From Kineosporia sp. NBRC 101731 (GTDB taxonomy: Bacteria; Actinomycetota; Actinomycetes; Actinomycetales; Kineosporiaceae): 64,000 bases of DNA. The DNA lies in contig NZ_BSTC01000011.1 of assembly GCF_030269305.1 (NCBI RefSeq), forward strand, positions 124,001 to 188,000, given 5' to 3'. Made by a program: the position numbers and the translations under genes. Below are positions 50,262-59,840 of the stretch, in pieces. How positions within the stretch are numbered: position 1 is the stretch's first letter; each line of letters begins with the position of its first letter. The notes under the pieces were generated by a model that saw only the letters and a program-made list of their open reading frames with translations, was not told the origin of the DNA and made no database searches.

Positions 50262-51401
50262 ATGGGAATCCTTGACGCGCCGGGCGTGACCCGGACAGAC
50301 CTGGCCAGCTACACCCCGACGACGAAGGCCGGAGTATCGAGCCTGGAGACCCAGCGCGCTGGGGCCTTGCGCCCGTTCCATGCGGCCCTGGGGGGCCGGA
50401 ACTCCGGCAGGGTCGACTGGCTCGCCATCGGTGACTCGATCTCCGAGGGGGCATCGGCCGGGGCATCGTCGGCCCGGTACCTGACCCGCACCTGGAACAG
50501 CCTGCGGACAGCGTTCCCCGCGACCGGCGTAGTCGGCGGCGAGGGTTTCGTCCCGGCCCGAAAGGGCAATGCTGCCGCGGGGAACAACGCCGTGGAGACG
50601 TGGTCGGTCACGGCCGGTACGGTCACGAACGATGACTCCATCGGCTGGGGCGGCCGGTCCGTTTCCTTCGGGACCGGCGTCACGCTGAGCCGCACGGTCG
50701 TCGGCACGTCCCTCGACCTGTGGTTCACCGGCAACCCATCCTCCGGGACCGTCGCAGTCTCGGTCGATGGGGGCGCCGCCACCACGATCGTGACAGCCAT
50801 AACGCCCGTGCAGGAGCGAACTCCATCACGGGTCAGCCTCGGTGCGGCCGGGACCCACACGGTGACGATCTCGCACTCCGCGGGCGGCACCGTCTACTTC
50901 GGTGGATCCACGGGCTACAACGGAGACGAGTCCGCGGGCCTGGTTCTCACCGAAGCGGCCCACTGGGGCTGGAACACAACTACTTACAGCGCAGCCATCG
51001 GCTACTTCGGGCAGCGAGTGGCTCGGCTTCAGCCGTCCCTGGTGACCATCGCGCTGCTGACCAACGACGTGATCGCCAACCAGCCGAGCGTCTACAAGAC
51101 CAACCTCTCGACGCTGATCTCGACGATCCGCACCAACTGCACGATCAGCCCGAGCATCGTGCTCACGTCGATGTTCGAGCGCACGGACACCGCGCCTCTG
51201 TCCCCGTGGGCGAATTACCTTGCCGCGCTGGGGGAACTCGAGGCGTCGGACCCGCTGATCTCGTGGTTCGACTGGGGCGTCCGGATGGGCCCGGCGACCC
51301 CGAACACGTACGGCCTGATCAGCGCCGACAACGTCCACCCGACCGCGAAGGGGCACGGGATGATGGCTGATTCCCTGACCCGCTTCCTGATGCCCCGGTG
51401 A
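50262..51401 (+). CDS. SGNH-hydrolase-type tail protein
   Basis: 379 aa. Starts MGILDAP, like two later genes. WLAIGDSISEG is block I (catalytic Ser), a beta-sandwich insert follows (residues about 135-235), LLTNDV is the N-block, and ADNVHPTAKGH is block V (Asp/His). SGNH enzymes deacetylate or de-esterify sugars; as a tail protein it would trim host surface polysaccharide. Confidence 0.8.
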   Translation: MGILDAPGVTRTDLASYTPTTKAGVSSLETQRAGALRPFHAALGGRNSGRVDWLAIGDSISEGASAGASSARYLTRTWNSLRTAFPATGVVGGEGFVPARKGNAAAGNNAVETWSVTAGTVTNDDSIGWGGRSVSFGTGVTLSRTVVGTSLDLWFTGNPSSGTVAVSVDGGAATTIVTAITPVQERTPSRVSLGAAGTHTVTISHSAGGTVYFGGSTGYNGDESAGLVLTEAAHWGWNTTTYSAAIGYFGQRVARLQPSLVTIALLTNDVIANQPSVYKTNLSTLISTIRTNCTISPSIVLTSMFERTDTAPLSPWANYLAALGELEASDPLISWFDWGVRMGPATPNTYGLISADNVHPTAKGHGMMADSLTRFLMPR

Positions 51402-51411
51402 CGGTGATCTG

Positions 51412-52653
51412 ATGGGACTCCTCGATCCTCCCGCGCTGAGCCCGACTGCGGCAGCGAACCAGTACCCGCTGTCCAAGCTCGGCGTATTCGTGCCGGTCGG
51501 CTGGGGCCAGCACTGGCGCACCGCACGGGCAGCCGGGGCCGCGGGCACCAAGCTCGCCAAGGTCGCTGTCTACGGCGACTCGATCGGACACGTCTTCCCC
51601 AGCAATTTGGAAGACAAGACGTACCCCGGCCGGATTCAGACCGCGCTGCAAGCCAAGTATGGCGACGGCGGCGGCGGGTTCTTCAGTGCCGGCTACACGC
51701 AAGGCCAGTTGAGCTTCAGCAACGCCGCATGGCTGGCCGATGCCGACAAGCTCGCCACGATCACAGGGACCTGGTCGGCTGGCCCCGCGTCCGGACCCGG
51801 CCAGCGCATGATTCAGAGCTCGGCCGACGGGTCGACCTGGACCAAGCGGGTACGGGGAACAACCGTCGGCGTGTGGGTGGCCGTCGTGACCTCCGGTGCG
51901 GCGGGCGTCTTCTCGGCGACAGTCGACGGTGGCGCTGCCATCCCCATCACCTCCCTTGCTGCCTACGACGGTTTCAACAAGGTCACCCTCGCCACTGGCC
52001 TGACGAACACGTGGCACACCATCGTCGTTACCAAGACGGGCACCACAAACGCCTACCTCAACGGGGCCTGGGGCGAGAACAGCACTGGTGTCATCGTCGA
52101 GAACTACTCCGCGTACGGTGCGCTGAGCACCAACGTGGGTGGCGGAAACTTCGGCAATGTCAACGATCTCGGTCGCCCGGTCCCGCTCTCGGGCGGCAAG
52201 TACAACTCCAGCGACCTGTTCATCTACGCGATGTGCGCCAACGACGCCAACGGCGGAGCAACGACGCCCGACGCCTACGTACAGAACGTCGAAACAGCCC
52301 TGCGGTACGTGCGGATCAGTCAGCCAGCGAACAACCCAAGCTGGAACATCGACCGCAACGGCAAGACCGACATCATCCTTTTCCAGCCATTCGCAGGAAA
52401 CTTCGACAGCCAACTCCCTCGTCTGGCACCTCAGTACACGCAGCGCATGTTCGGCTTGGCCCACCAGTACGGCGCTGCGATAGTGACGGCGGCCCCGCTC
52501 TGGCAGAACTCATGGTCGGTCGCCCAAGCCGCTGGCGTGTGGTCGACCGTCCTCGGCTCTACCCCGGGTGGCTCCGGGACTGACTCCGTCCACATCTCTG
52601 ATATCGGAGCGCAGGCGTACGCCGACCAGCTGCTCCAGGTCATCGACTCCTGA
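51412..52653 (+). CDS. SGNH-hydrolase-type tail protein
   Basis: 413 aa. MGLLDPP start. VAVYGDSIGHVFP is block I; beta-sandwich insert (residues about 125-225); YAMCANDANGG carries the Asn block; DSVHISDIGAQAYADQLL gives the Asp/His block. Same architecture as the previous gene but only weakly alike in sequence, so an older duplication or separate acquisition. Confidence 0.8.
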   Translation: MGLLDPPALSPTAAANQYPLSKLGVFVPVGWGQHWRTARAAGAAGTKLAKVAVYGDSIGHVFPSNLEDKTYPGRIQTALQAKYGDGGGGFFSAGYTQGQLSFSNAAWLADADKLATITGTWSAGPASGPGQRMIQSSADGSTWTKRVRGTTVGVWVAVVTSGAAGVFSATVDGGAAIPITSLAAYDGFNKVTLATGLTNTWHTIVVTKTGTTNAYLNGAWGENSTGVIVENYSAYGALSTNVGGGNFGNVNDLGRPVPLSGGKYNSSDLFIYAMCANDANGGATTPDAYVQNVETALRYVRISQPANNPSWNIDRNGKTDIILFQPFAGNFDSQLPRLAPQYTQRMFGLAHQYGAAIVTAAPLWQNSWSVAQAAGVWSTVLGSTPGGSGTDSVHISDIGAQAYADQLLQVIDS

Positions 52654-52664
52654 GGAGAACCACC

Positions 52665-52880
52665 ATGGCTAAGACGACGCCGCAGGAAGATGATGCCCGG
52701 CGGATGGCGGTGCTCGGCTGGACGGCGCACCTCACCGCACTGCCGCTCGCTCCCGCCGTGGACGACCCGGCCGGGTACGTGCGTGGCCTGCTCCCGCCGG
52801 ATGCCCCGTCGTGGCTGGTCGAGGGCGTCACCGACGGTGTGCGCATGTACCTGCCCGCCGTCGCCCCGGACGGCTCCTGA
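52665..52880 (+). CDS. small hypothetical protein between spike genes
   Basis: 71 aa, GAGGAGA site. ARRMAVLGWTAHLTALPLAP, WLVEGVTDGVRMYLPAVAP. Could be a tail assembly chaperone or spike-associated subunit; no signature. Confidence 0.5.
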   Translation: MAKTTPQEDDARRMAVLGWTAHLTALPLAPAVDDPAGYVRGLLPPDAPSWLVEGVTDGVRMYLPAVAPDGS

Positions 52881-52883
52881 CCC

Positions 52884-54656
52884 ATGGGAGTCCTTGAGCC
52901 GCCGTCGATGCCGCTGGTCACGACCGGCATCGCGGCATGGGCGCCCGGCGTCAGCCTCGAGCAGGGACAGGTGCTGCGCGGCCCTGACGGGGACCTCATC
53001 CGCCGCACGGCCGCAGGCGGAGCGGCAGCAGGGTTCTGGGGCAGCGCCGAGCAGGTCAAGTACGCGCGCATCCAGCGCGGCAGCTTCACGGTGAACGTGA
53101 AACACCACGGCGCCGCAGGTGACGGCTCGACGGACGACAGTGCGGCGTTCGCTCGGGCCATGGGTGCCCTGCTGGGGACCGTCAACGTGTCGGCGTTCCC
53201 GACCAGTGGCAGCCAGGTCAGCAAGTTCTGCCTGGAGATCCCGCCGGGCGAGTACTTGATCACGCAGCCAGGCGCGCTTCTGAACGCCGCCAGCGGGGCC
53301 CGGTTCACCGGCCTGGCGATTCGTGGTGCGGGTCAGGACGTCACCAGGATTCGCTTCGCCCCCACCGACCCAGGTCCTACCGGTTCCGCGTACCTCGCCG
53401 TGAACAACGACAAGGCATCCATCCTCCAGATCGAGGGCATCACCTTCTCATGCTCAGTCGCTAACGCTTCGTTCATGCAGTCAATCTCGAACGGCATCAG
53501 CAACTACTCGTTCCGCGATTGCCGGTGGGAAGGTTCCTGGCGTTGGGGTTTCAGGCTCACGGGCACCAACACGAACAGCGAGTTCACGTGGTCGAAGTGC
53601 ATGGTCTCTGGATCGTGGACGTCCTTCCTGTCCATTCCGTCCGAGGCCGAGGGCGGGAATGATCAGTTCCTGAACTATGACTTCTTCACGTGCTCTGTGT
53701 TCCTGACTGCCGGTGACTTCGTCGACCTGCAAATGGGCGGGAACGTCAACATCTGGGGTGGCTCCTACACCTTTGGCGGCGACGGAAGTACCGTGCAGCG
53801 CCTGCTGTCCCTGCGCGGCAACGTCCACGGCTCCGGCGTCTGTCGTGCTCTGGTCGCCGGCGCCCGACTCGAGATCAAACATGCTCTCTCGCAGGCCGTG
53901 TACAGCGAATGGAACGGCGGATCGATCCTCTTCACCAGCGTCGACATGGCGGCCCTCGCACCCTACGTGCCTGCTTCGACAGTGACGGCCGAGTTCCGTC
54001 ACTCCGCCGGCCCAGGGCCGAACATCGCGTGGCAGTCCTGCAGCCTCATGGGGCAGCACAAGTACGCGGTCAGTAACTCCGGTGGCGCCTATCCACGGGT
54101 CGCCACCTACAGAAACTGCGACATGTACCAGCACGCCCACGGCGCCGACATGATCGTCTACGACGAGGCCGGCACCATCACCTCCCGTGGCGCCTACCCG
54201 CAGATCACCTTCGACGGATGCCGGACCATGCAGCCGAACGGCAACCAGTACGCCGTCGACTGCACACTCAACTGGGACGCGGCGAGCAACGCGACCAGCG
54301 GACGCGAACGGATCCTGCAGCTTTCCGACTCCTACGGCCCGCCTACCGCCGGCGGATCCTGGACGGTTCAGCTTCCGCTGGGCGCCGTCATCAGCAAGGT
54401 CGTGTTCGACCGGCCATCCAGCGGAGGCGGCTACGCAGGCACGTCGTGGTCTTACGTGATTACAGACGGCGCATCGACGAGCGTCGCCACCTACTCGCCA
54501 GGATCACCGTGGAACGCGGGTTTCCACTCCGAGATTGCCGCCTGGCGGAAGCTCGACACCAGCGCGAAGCGCACCCTGACCCTCACGGCGACCGGGATCA
54601 CCGCCAACGAACCCACCGCCAACCTCGCCAGGGTGCTCGTCTACTACATCACCTGA
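52884..54656 (+). CDS. beta-helix tail spike (pectate-lyase-3 fold)
   Basis: 590 aa. MGVLEPP start. Residues about 70-155 carry the Pectate_lyase_3 opening: VNVKHHGAAGDGSTDDSAAF, LEIPPGEYLITQPGALLNAA, IRGAGQDVTRIRF. Repeating short strands continue to about 470, then a beta-sandwich end. Such trimeric spikes bind or cut capsular or cell-wall sugars. The converging minus gene overlaps its last 153 nt. Confidence 0.8.
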   Translation: MGVLEPPSMPLVTTGIAAWAPGVSLEQGQVLRGPDGDLIRRTAAGGAAAGFWGSAEQVKYARIQRGSFTVNVKHHGAAGDGSTDDSAAFARAMGALLGTVNVSAFPTSGSQVSKFCLEIPPGEYLITQPGALLNAASGARFTGLAIRGAGQDVTRIRFAPTDPGPTGSAYLAVNNDKASILQIEGITFSCSVANASFMQSISNGISNYSFRDCRWEGSWRWGFRLTGTNTNSEFTWSKCMVSGSWTSFLSIPSEAEGGNDQFLNYDFFTCSVFLTAGDFVDLQMGGNVNIWGGSYTFGGDGSTVQRLLSLRGNVHGSGVCRALVAGARLEIKHALSQAVYSEWNGGSILFTSVDMAALAPYVPASTVTAEFRHSAGPGPNIAWQSCSLMGQHKYAVSNSGGAYPRVATYRNCDMYQHAHGADMIVYDEAGTITSRGAYPQITFDGCRTMQPNGNQYAVDCTLNWDAASNATSGRERILQLSDSYGPPTAGGSWTVQLPLGAVISKVVFDRPSSGGGYAGTSWSYVITDGASTSVATYSPGSPWNAGFHSEIAAWRKLDTSAKRTLTLTATGITANEPTANLARVLVYYIT

Positions 54657-55871
54657 ACCACCCCCAGTGGCCACGAGCTGATAAGCGGCGATCAGGGCGA
54701 CGGGCACATAGAGATACCTGTCCGTGAGCTGGTTTTCAATGATGCCGACTCCGAGCCAGATGATTGTGCTGCTCAAGAGGACGGATATGTGAGGCCTCTC
54801 GGGTCCGCGAAGGCGCCAAGCGACGCGCAACATGCCGCCGAAGTAGGCGGCGCACCCAAGCCCCAGGATGATTCCGCCCGAGGAAAGCATCTGTAGATAG
54901 ATGCTGTGCGATGAGGTGATGTAGTCGATTCCTATTCCGTCAATCGGCCTCGTTTGAATATCGAGAATGGCCTGGTCCCGGTATTCGAGTCTCCCGACGT
55001 CGCTCGCCTCTCCGGCTGCGCCGAAACGCATCAGGGGAAGCCAGAGAGCCTTGATCGGCGGCAGATCCATGACGATGACGATCAGGACGAGTAGCGACGA
55101 GAGGCGCAGGAGGGTTCGGCGATCGCGGGCGGCCAGCAGCACGGACAGCAGGATCGCGACGACGTAACCAACCTGCGAGCCCCTTGAGCCCGAGGCCACA
55201 ACACCGATGCCGAGGGCCGCCAGCAGGAAGGAACCTGCAAAGCGCGATCTGCCCAGCAGGTAGAGGGCAACCGGCGTAGCTAAGGCACATCCGACGCCCA
55301 TGTTGTTAGCGTGTGACTGTAGGCCATTCTGGCGGCCTGACGTGTTTACGAACTCGACGAAGTTCACGCCAATCTGAGTTACCCCGAGCATGTCCGAACC
55401 TGCGATAAGCGCGGAGATTGCAGCCCCCAGCGCCCAGGCCCACATGAGGTACCCGAGGTATCGCTCACGTCGGCGCCCGAGGAATATCACCAGCATGGGG
55501 AGCATGAAGAAGGCAGCCAGCCACTGGAGGCCGGTGATGACTTGCGTGGCGTTCGCCTGTGGAGGGCCACCGCGCGAGAAGATGTAGCTGGGGTCTGTGG
55601 GAAGCCAGACATGAGTGGACATGCTGGTGATGACCGCGACGGTACCGACCCATACCCATCGAGGAACGCTAAGAGGCGTCCGCGTGCTGATGGTTTCGAT
55701 ACCAAGCATGAGAGCGGCTAGCGTCAGGAACACGTCGCAGAGCATCAGGGGGCCGGCCCGCAGGCCTCCCCACGTGCTGGTGAGAGCAAAGGCCAGCATT
55801 GGCAGCATGGCGAAATCGGTGAGGGTGCGTCCTGGATTATTGGGCCCTGCGAGTCGATGGGTGGTAGTCAC
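54504..55871 (-). CDS. O-antigen ligase/polymerase-like (Wzy/WaaL type) membrane protein
   Basis: 455 aa in the open frame; the family-like part ends near residue 401 (LYVPVALIAAYQLVATGG) and the last ~50 residues are antisense to the spike gene, so the natural C-terminus may have been replaced. GTG start overlaps the small upstream gene (GTGA). About ten membrane helices and the large loop with RLEYRDQAILDIQTRPIDGI, ITSSHSIYLQMLSSGG typical of Wzy_C. Lower GC than neighbours. Confidence 0.75.
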   Translation of the reverse strand: MTTTHRLAGPNNPGRTLTDFAMLPMLAFALTSTWGGLRAGPLMLCDVFLTLAALMLGIETISTRTPLSVPRWVWVGTVAVITSMSTHVWLPTDPSYIFSRGGPPQANATQVITGLQWLAAFFMLPMLVIFLGRRRERYLGYLMWAWALGAAISALIAGSDMLGVTQIGVNFVEFVNTSGRQNGLQSHANNMGVGCALATPVALYLLGRSRFAGSFLLAALGIGVVASGSRGSQVGYVVAILLSVLLAARDRRTLLRLSSLLVLIVIVMDLPPIKALWLPLMRFGAAGEASDVGRLEYRDQAILDIQTRPIDGIGIDYITSSHSIYLQMLSSGGIILGLGCAAYFGGMLRVAWRLRGPERPHISVLLSSTIIWLGVGIIENQLTDRYLYVPVALIAAYQLVATGGGSGDVVDEHPGEVGGGFVGGDPGRREGQGALRAGVELPPGGNLGVETRVPR

Positions 55872-56077
55872 CGGGAACCTCGCCTAGACCGAATCGCAGT
55901 GATGACCGTGCCGGTCTCGCGGGCAAGGAAGGCGAACGCCGAGATGGCGATGCCGGTGCGCTCGTAGATGCCGATGGCGTGACCCGCGCGGCCCGGCTCG
56001 AGGAGCTGCTGTAGCAGCCACCCTGCGACGAGCCCCACGATCATGACCTTGACCCAGGTGTCCATGTGTACGTCCAT
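55868..56077 (-). CDS. small membrane protein coupled to the polymerase-like gene
   Basis: 69 aa. One clear helix (VMIVGLVAGWLLQQLL) and a second weaker one (GIAISAFAFLARE), Arg-rich end. Translationally coupled to the O-antigen-polymerase-like gene. By analogy to phage D3-like conversion it could modulate a host polymerase, but a holin is equally possible. Confidence 0.5.
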   Translation of the reverse strand: MDVHMDTWVKVMIVGLVAGWLLQQLLEPGRAGHAIGIYERTGIAISAFAFLARETGTVITAIRSRRGSR

Positions 56078-56249
56078 CGGTACCCCCTCGCAGCGGCCCC
56101 CTTGACCGCAACCACCCAGTTTCCCCGGGCCGGTAAACCCCCGGGTCCTACTTGCCAGTTGTGGGGTGTTTGGCCGACGGTCTGCATGGCCGGGCGTCTG
56201 AGGTCGAGATGCAGGGCGGGCTATTGCAAGGACGAGCTGGCAACTCCCT

Positions 56250-57371
56250 TTATGAGTTGATGTGCCCGTGGCCCACAGGGTGAACTTCAGGAACCGTCCG
56301 CGAGTGAAAGACCCTGGCTACTAGACGATTGAATTGGCGCTGGCCAACTACTTCGACCAGGTAGGCCGCCAGCAGAAGCACGGGGAGACATAGTCCGAGT
56401 AGGACCCACCACTTTCCCGAGGCGACCCCCCAGCGCACCAGGATTGGGTAGTGGAGCACGTAGATTGCATAGGAAATCGGAGCGATCGGCGCGAAAGGAC
56501 CTATGGTAACTCGGAAACCAATCCACCCAAGTTTGCTCCAGGCCACGGTCATGACGGCAAAGACTGTTCCTGTGGCGAAATGCCGAAACGTCAGCACCGG
56601 GTACAGACCGAATCCACGAGGTCCTTCCAGCACGATCGGAATGGCCGCCGCAATGGACATGGCGGTAAGGCAGGCAAGTGGCTTCCCACATCGACGCCAT
56701 GTCAGCGCGCCGTCCTCTACCCACACGCGGGCCAATTCGAGTCCGGCCCACCAGATCACCGCGTAGCTGGCGACAAGGAGGATGTGGTTAGGATGCGCGA
56801 GGTAGGCAAGCCAGGCCAACAGCGAAACCAAGGTCACGGCGGGCAGCTGATGCTGCCGGGGGACCCATCGGTATGTGGGCCAGAAGAGCAGGTAGAACCA
56901 CCACTCGTATGACAAGGACCAGAGGGGCAGGTCGCCGAGGAACGTACCGATCCAAGTACCCGGCTTCGTCGACCCATCGTCTTGAAGCATGGCCAGGTTG
57001 CCCAACAGCTGACCGAAGCTGAACTGGTCTACCAAGGCACCTGTTGCAGCAGCGACAATCGCGCTTACGATCAGTGCAGTCGCAAAAGGAAAATAGATTC
57101 GGCGGAATCGATGCTCGAAGTAGGTTCCGAAGCTCTGCCCCGGTCGGTTCTGGGTGGCTAGATAGATCACGGCGCCGGACATCAGGAAGAAAATGATGAC
57201 CGCCTCCTGGCCAAACCGGAAGGGCAGCCCCACAAGCGCCGGTGGATTCAGCGCGAGTACCACGTGCGTAGCCGCGACGTAGACCGCAGCCATGCCACGT
57301 AACGCGTTCAATCCAGGAATATCGATCTTCGCGAAAGGTCTGGACGTGCGAGCGGCGGGCGCATCAAACAT
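56250..57371 (-). CDS. acyltransferase-3 family membrane protein
   Basis: 373 aa from the minus ATG at 57371 (the TTG at 57422 is an alternative). GLNALRGMAAVYVAATHVVL has the family RGxAAxxVxxxH; about ten membrane helices; FRRIYFPFATALI and SLSYEWWFYLLFW are family marks. It likely O-acylates a surface sugar. Lower GC than flanks and opposite strand to the spike genes, suggesting moron origin. Confidence 0.88.
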   Translation of the reverse strand: MFDAPAARTSRPFAKIDIPGLNALRGMAAVYVAATHVVLALNPPALVGLPFRFGQEAVIIFFLMSGAVIYLATQNRPGQSFGTYFEHRFRRIYFPFATALIVSAIVAAATGALVDQFSFGQLLGNLAMLQDDGSTKPGTWIGTFLGDLPLWSLSYEWWFYLLFWPTYRWVPRQHQLPAVTLVSLLAWLAYLAHPNHILLVASYAVIWWAGLELARVWVEDGALTWRRCGKPLACLTAMSIAAAIPIVLEGPRGFGLYPVLTFRHFATGTVFAVMTVAWSKLGWIGFRVTIGPFAPIAPISYAIYVLHYPILVRWGVASGKWWVLLGLCLPVLLLAAYLVEVVGQRQFNRLVARVFHSRTVPEVHPVGHGHINS

Positions 57372-57488
57372 GGGTGGAAGTGTGTCTGACAGGGGCGCTG
57401 GGACGTAGCCCAATGCGCGCAACGTCGGGTGATCGTCCGATGCGCCAGGACTCCTATTGGTCGCCCACCAATGGCGAGCTGGCCTCCG

Positions 57489-57665
57489 TCAGATGACGAC
57501 ATTCACCACCTCGGGGTCTCGGGCGCACATCGCACACCACCGCTCACCCGCCCGCACCGCCTCGGTCGTCAGATCGGCGTGGCAATTTCTGCATCGCCAC
57601 TTCACTGTCCGCACGTAGATCCAGTGGCGGGTGAGGAACACTCGAAGAGGGTGGCGAATCTTCAC
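57489..57665 (-). CDS. small zinc-ribbon protein
   Basis: 58 aa from the minus GTG at 57665. WRCRNCHADL and WCAMCARDP give two CxxC pairs. Unknown; different strand and context from the phage zinc ribbons. Confidence 0.5.
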   Translation of the reverse strand: MKIRHPLRVFLTRHWIYVRTVKWRCRNCHADLTTEAVRAGERWCAMCARDPEVVNVVI

Positions 57666-57920
57666 AGGCGCAGCTTCGCTGAACCCCGCGAACCACCGGG
57701 TGCTACCGGTTGGTTGTGGTCCGTTTAGCCGATCCGGACATGGTCCCGATCTGTCGACACCACGGCATGACGGACGATCAGATCGCAGCAGGCCTCCAGT
57801 GGTGGCGTGAACAGCCAGACGATCGGCGGCTATCACTGTCCAGCCCCAACCCCATGGACGGCGCGACCGACCTGACGGATGAGGAAAAGGGGGAACCGAT
57901 CGGGCATGTTCGTGCGGCCA

Positions 57921-58885
57921 TCATTCATTGAGGGTTTTCCAACCTCCTCAGGAGTTAAGGATCAAGACCTGAACCGCGTTCACCAGGCGCGTTGCGTGAG
58001 CCGGGCTGGAGCGGATCTTCTGAAGGATCCGCCAGTTCTTGAGCTCGGCGTTGGCTCGCTCGCCCGGAGCGCGCATCTGTGAGATCGACGTGTTGACGGC
58101 CTTTTGGCCAGTCGAAAGCTCACGACGAACGAACAGACGCGAGCCCGGGTCACGACGCACGCGGCGGAACGGCGCCCGGATCGTGGCCCCGGCACCGATG
58201 TAGGCCGTGTCGGCAAACGTCGTCACGCCGGCCTCGGCCAAGGCTGCAGGGATCGCGTGCTGCCGGGCGGCACCGGCATCGTGGCGGGCGCCGGGCAGGG
58301 CCGGTGACGCCCAGATCAGCCGGCCTGCTGGATCGGCGATGACCTGCACGTTCACCCCATGGGCCTTGTGCTTGCCCGAGTAATAGGCGCGATCGCCCTT
58401 CGACGCCATCGCCACCCGGTCGATCCGCAGCAGCGTGCCGTCCAAGCTCACGTAGGCCTTCTTCAACGCCGTCTCGATCGCCTGTTCCAAGGTCGGGGCG
58501 AGAGCAGCCAGAACCTCCATTCCCTCGCGCAGATAACGGTAGGCCGTGGTCGTGCCGACCCCGAACCCGACCGCCAGGTCATGGTAGGTCTCGCCCTTCC
58601 TCACATGAGCCAGGACCATCAAAGCCTGCTGGCCAGAGGACAACACGCGCCACCGACTCCCGATCCGCTGCCTGTGAGTGCGCAGCGCGTTCGTAATGAA
58701 CCGCAAGCCCTGGGTGGACACGTTCATCCCCGAACGATAGACAAGCACACGGAACTCCTGGTGATGGATCTTGATCTCGACAATCGCGATCCCACCAGGG
58801 GTTTCTTCATGTTCCCGCCACCGCCACGTGCACCCTTACCGCCTCCGTGACCCCTGTGGCTCAGGAGGATGGAAAGGGCTCATTG
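57921..58885 (-). mobile_element. IS5-like insertion sequence
   Basis: About 965 bp with one minus-strand transposase. Ends carry an imperfect inverted repeat: CATTGAGGGTTTTCC... (57926-57951) against the complement of 58860-58885, 20 of 26 positions alike. GGCCA flanks both sides, a likely 5-bp target duplication; the left end has five extra bases before the repeat, so the exact edge is uncertain. Confidence 0.7.
57948..58748 (-). CDS. IS5-family transposase (DDE_Tnp_4 type)
   Basis: 266 aa, GTG start (ATG 58727 possible). HTH: SSGQQALMVLAHVRKGETYH, DLAVGFGVGTTTAYRYLREG. DDE core: AYVSLDGTLLRIDRV (first Asp), GVTTFADTAYIGAG (second Asp), GERANAELKNWRIL (Glu). Intact, so the insertion may be recent and active. 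Confidence 0.88.
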   Translation of the reverse strand: MLVYRSGMNVSTQGLRFITNALRTHRQRIGSRWRVLSSGQQALMVLAHVRKGETYHDLAVGFGVGTTTAYRYLREGMEVLAALAPTLEQAIETALKKAYVSLDGTLLRIDRVAMASKGDRAYYSGKHKAHGVNVQVIADPAGRLIWASPALPGARHDAGAARQHAIPAALAEAGVTTFADTAYIGAGATIRAPFRRVRRDPGSRLFVRRELSTGQKAVNTSISQMRAPGERANAELKNWRILQKIRSSPAHATRLVNAVQVLILNS

Positions 58886-59115
58886 GGCCACTCGGTGGCT
58901 GAACCTGACCGCCGAGCAGAAGACTTCACAGATCAACGCGGACAGCCTCCAGGCCTTCGTTGATGGCCCTCTAGAGCGCGCCTGCATCCGCTGGGCCGCC
59001 GAGGACAGCGAGCCGGGTTCACGGTGGAGGCCCTGACTCGAACCTAACAGCGACGAGGCCCATAGATCTGGTGCACAGCGTTCAGCCGGCCAGCGAACGG
59101 TCCGAACCATCGAGC

Positions 59116-59325
59116 ATGGATAGCGACACTAAACCCACGAACTGCGACGTGGCGGAGACCGCTGCTCAACTCTCGGCCTCAACCCATGAAAAGCTGCTCT
59201 GGCCGGCTCGCGTACAGATGGCCCTTAGCATCATGCATAACACGTCCGAGTGCACGAGGGCCTTGAGCAGCCGGTGTGCCATGTGCCCCTGGCGCGAGAG
59301 CAACCTTGCCGCACCCATCGACTGA
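59116..59325 (+). CDS. small protein with CxxC-W motif
   Basis: 69 aa from ATG 59116. STHEKLLWPARVQMALSIMH and SSRCAMCPWRES. No clear ribosome site; a remnant is possible. The stretch 59326-59535 that follows shows no further gene, only a GGGGGTTCCCCCC inverted repeat near 59493. Confidence 0.4.
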   Translation: MDSDTKPTNCDVAETAAQLSASTHEKLLWPARVQMALSIMHNTSECTRALSSRCAMCPWRESNLAAPID

Positions 59326-59535
59326 CCCGGGCATAGCTGCGAGGGTGCCCTGGCGCCCCGCTGGGACGCGTGTCCCGTACCGTGCCGCGGGGGCAGATGA
59401 TGCGGGCTGGTGGGTGTGACCGAGGTGTTGGGCCCGCCGCACGTACATCGTTTAGCTGAGACAGCTACTCACGCGTTCGGCCTTGCCTGCGGGGGTTCCC
59501 CCCTGTGGTGACGGCGCGGCGCCTATCGTCCAGAT

Positions 59536-59835
59536 ATGGGTGACGTACTGGACTTTGTGGAGCTGACTCGGGGCTGCCCGCCGTTCGCTATCTCGCTTCC
59601 TGCCTCCGGCCCTCCCTTGCTCGCGGTGGGGACAGAGTCGGGCCTGCGCGAGATGCCCATCAGCGACCCAATCCGGCAACTCCTGGACTCCCTGGACGAC
59701 GTAACCACCGTCAGGGACGCCATGAGCCAGCTGGGCGTCCTCGTGGCCGCAGAGCTGCGGGCCACGCAGGTTGCCGGACGCCGGGCCCGGCTGGGCCCAG
59801 CCAATGCGAGTCTGCCGCTGTCTAACGTCAGCTGA
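59536..59835 (+). CDS. hypothetical protein
   Basis: 99 aa. FVELTRGCPPFAISLPASGP, REMPISDPIRQLLDSLDDVT, then a helical half. Not recognised. Followed by two hairpins before the next late leader. Confidence 0.5.
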   Translation: MGDVLDFVELTRGCPPFAISLPASGPPLLAVGTESGLREMPISDPIRQLLDSLDDVTTVRDAMSQLGVLVAAELRATQVAGRRARLGPANASLPLSNVS

Positions 59836-59840
59836 CCCCG

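Larger units (their letters stand above)
57740..59036 (+). pseudogene. small gene split by the IS element
   Basis: The 5' part (57740-57920, MVPICRHHGMTDDQIAAGLQ...GHVRA) and the 3' part (58891-59036, ATRWLNLTAEQKTSQ...SRWRP) read in the same frame once the IS and one GGCCA copy (57916-57920 / 58886-58890) are removed. That would give a 108-aa protein. Its family is unknown. The current downstream ATG (58869) lies inside the IS end. Confidence 0.6.
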
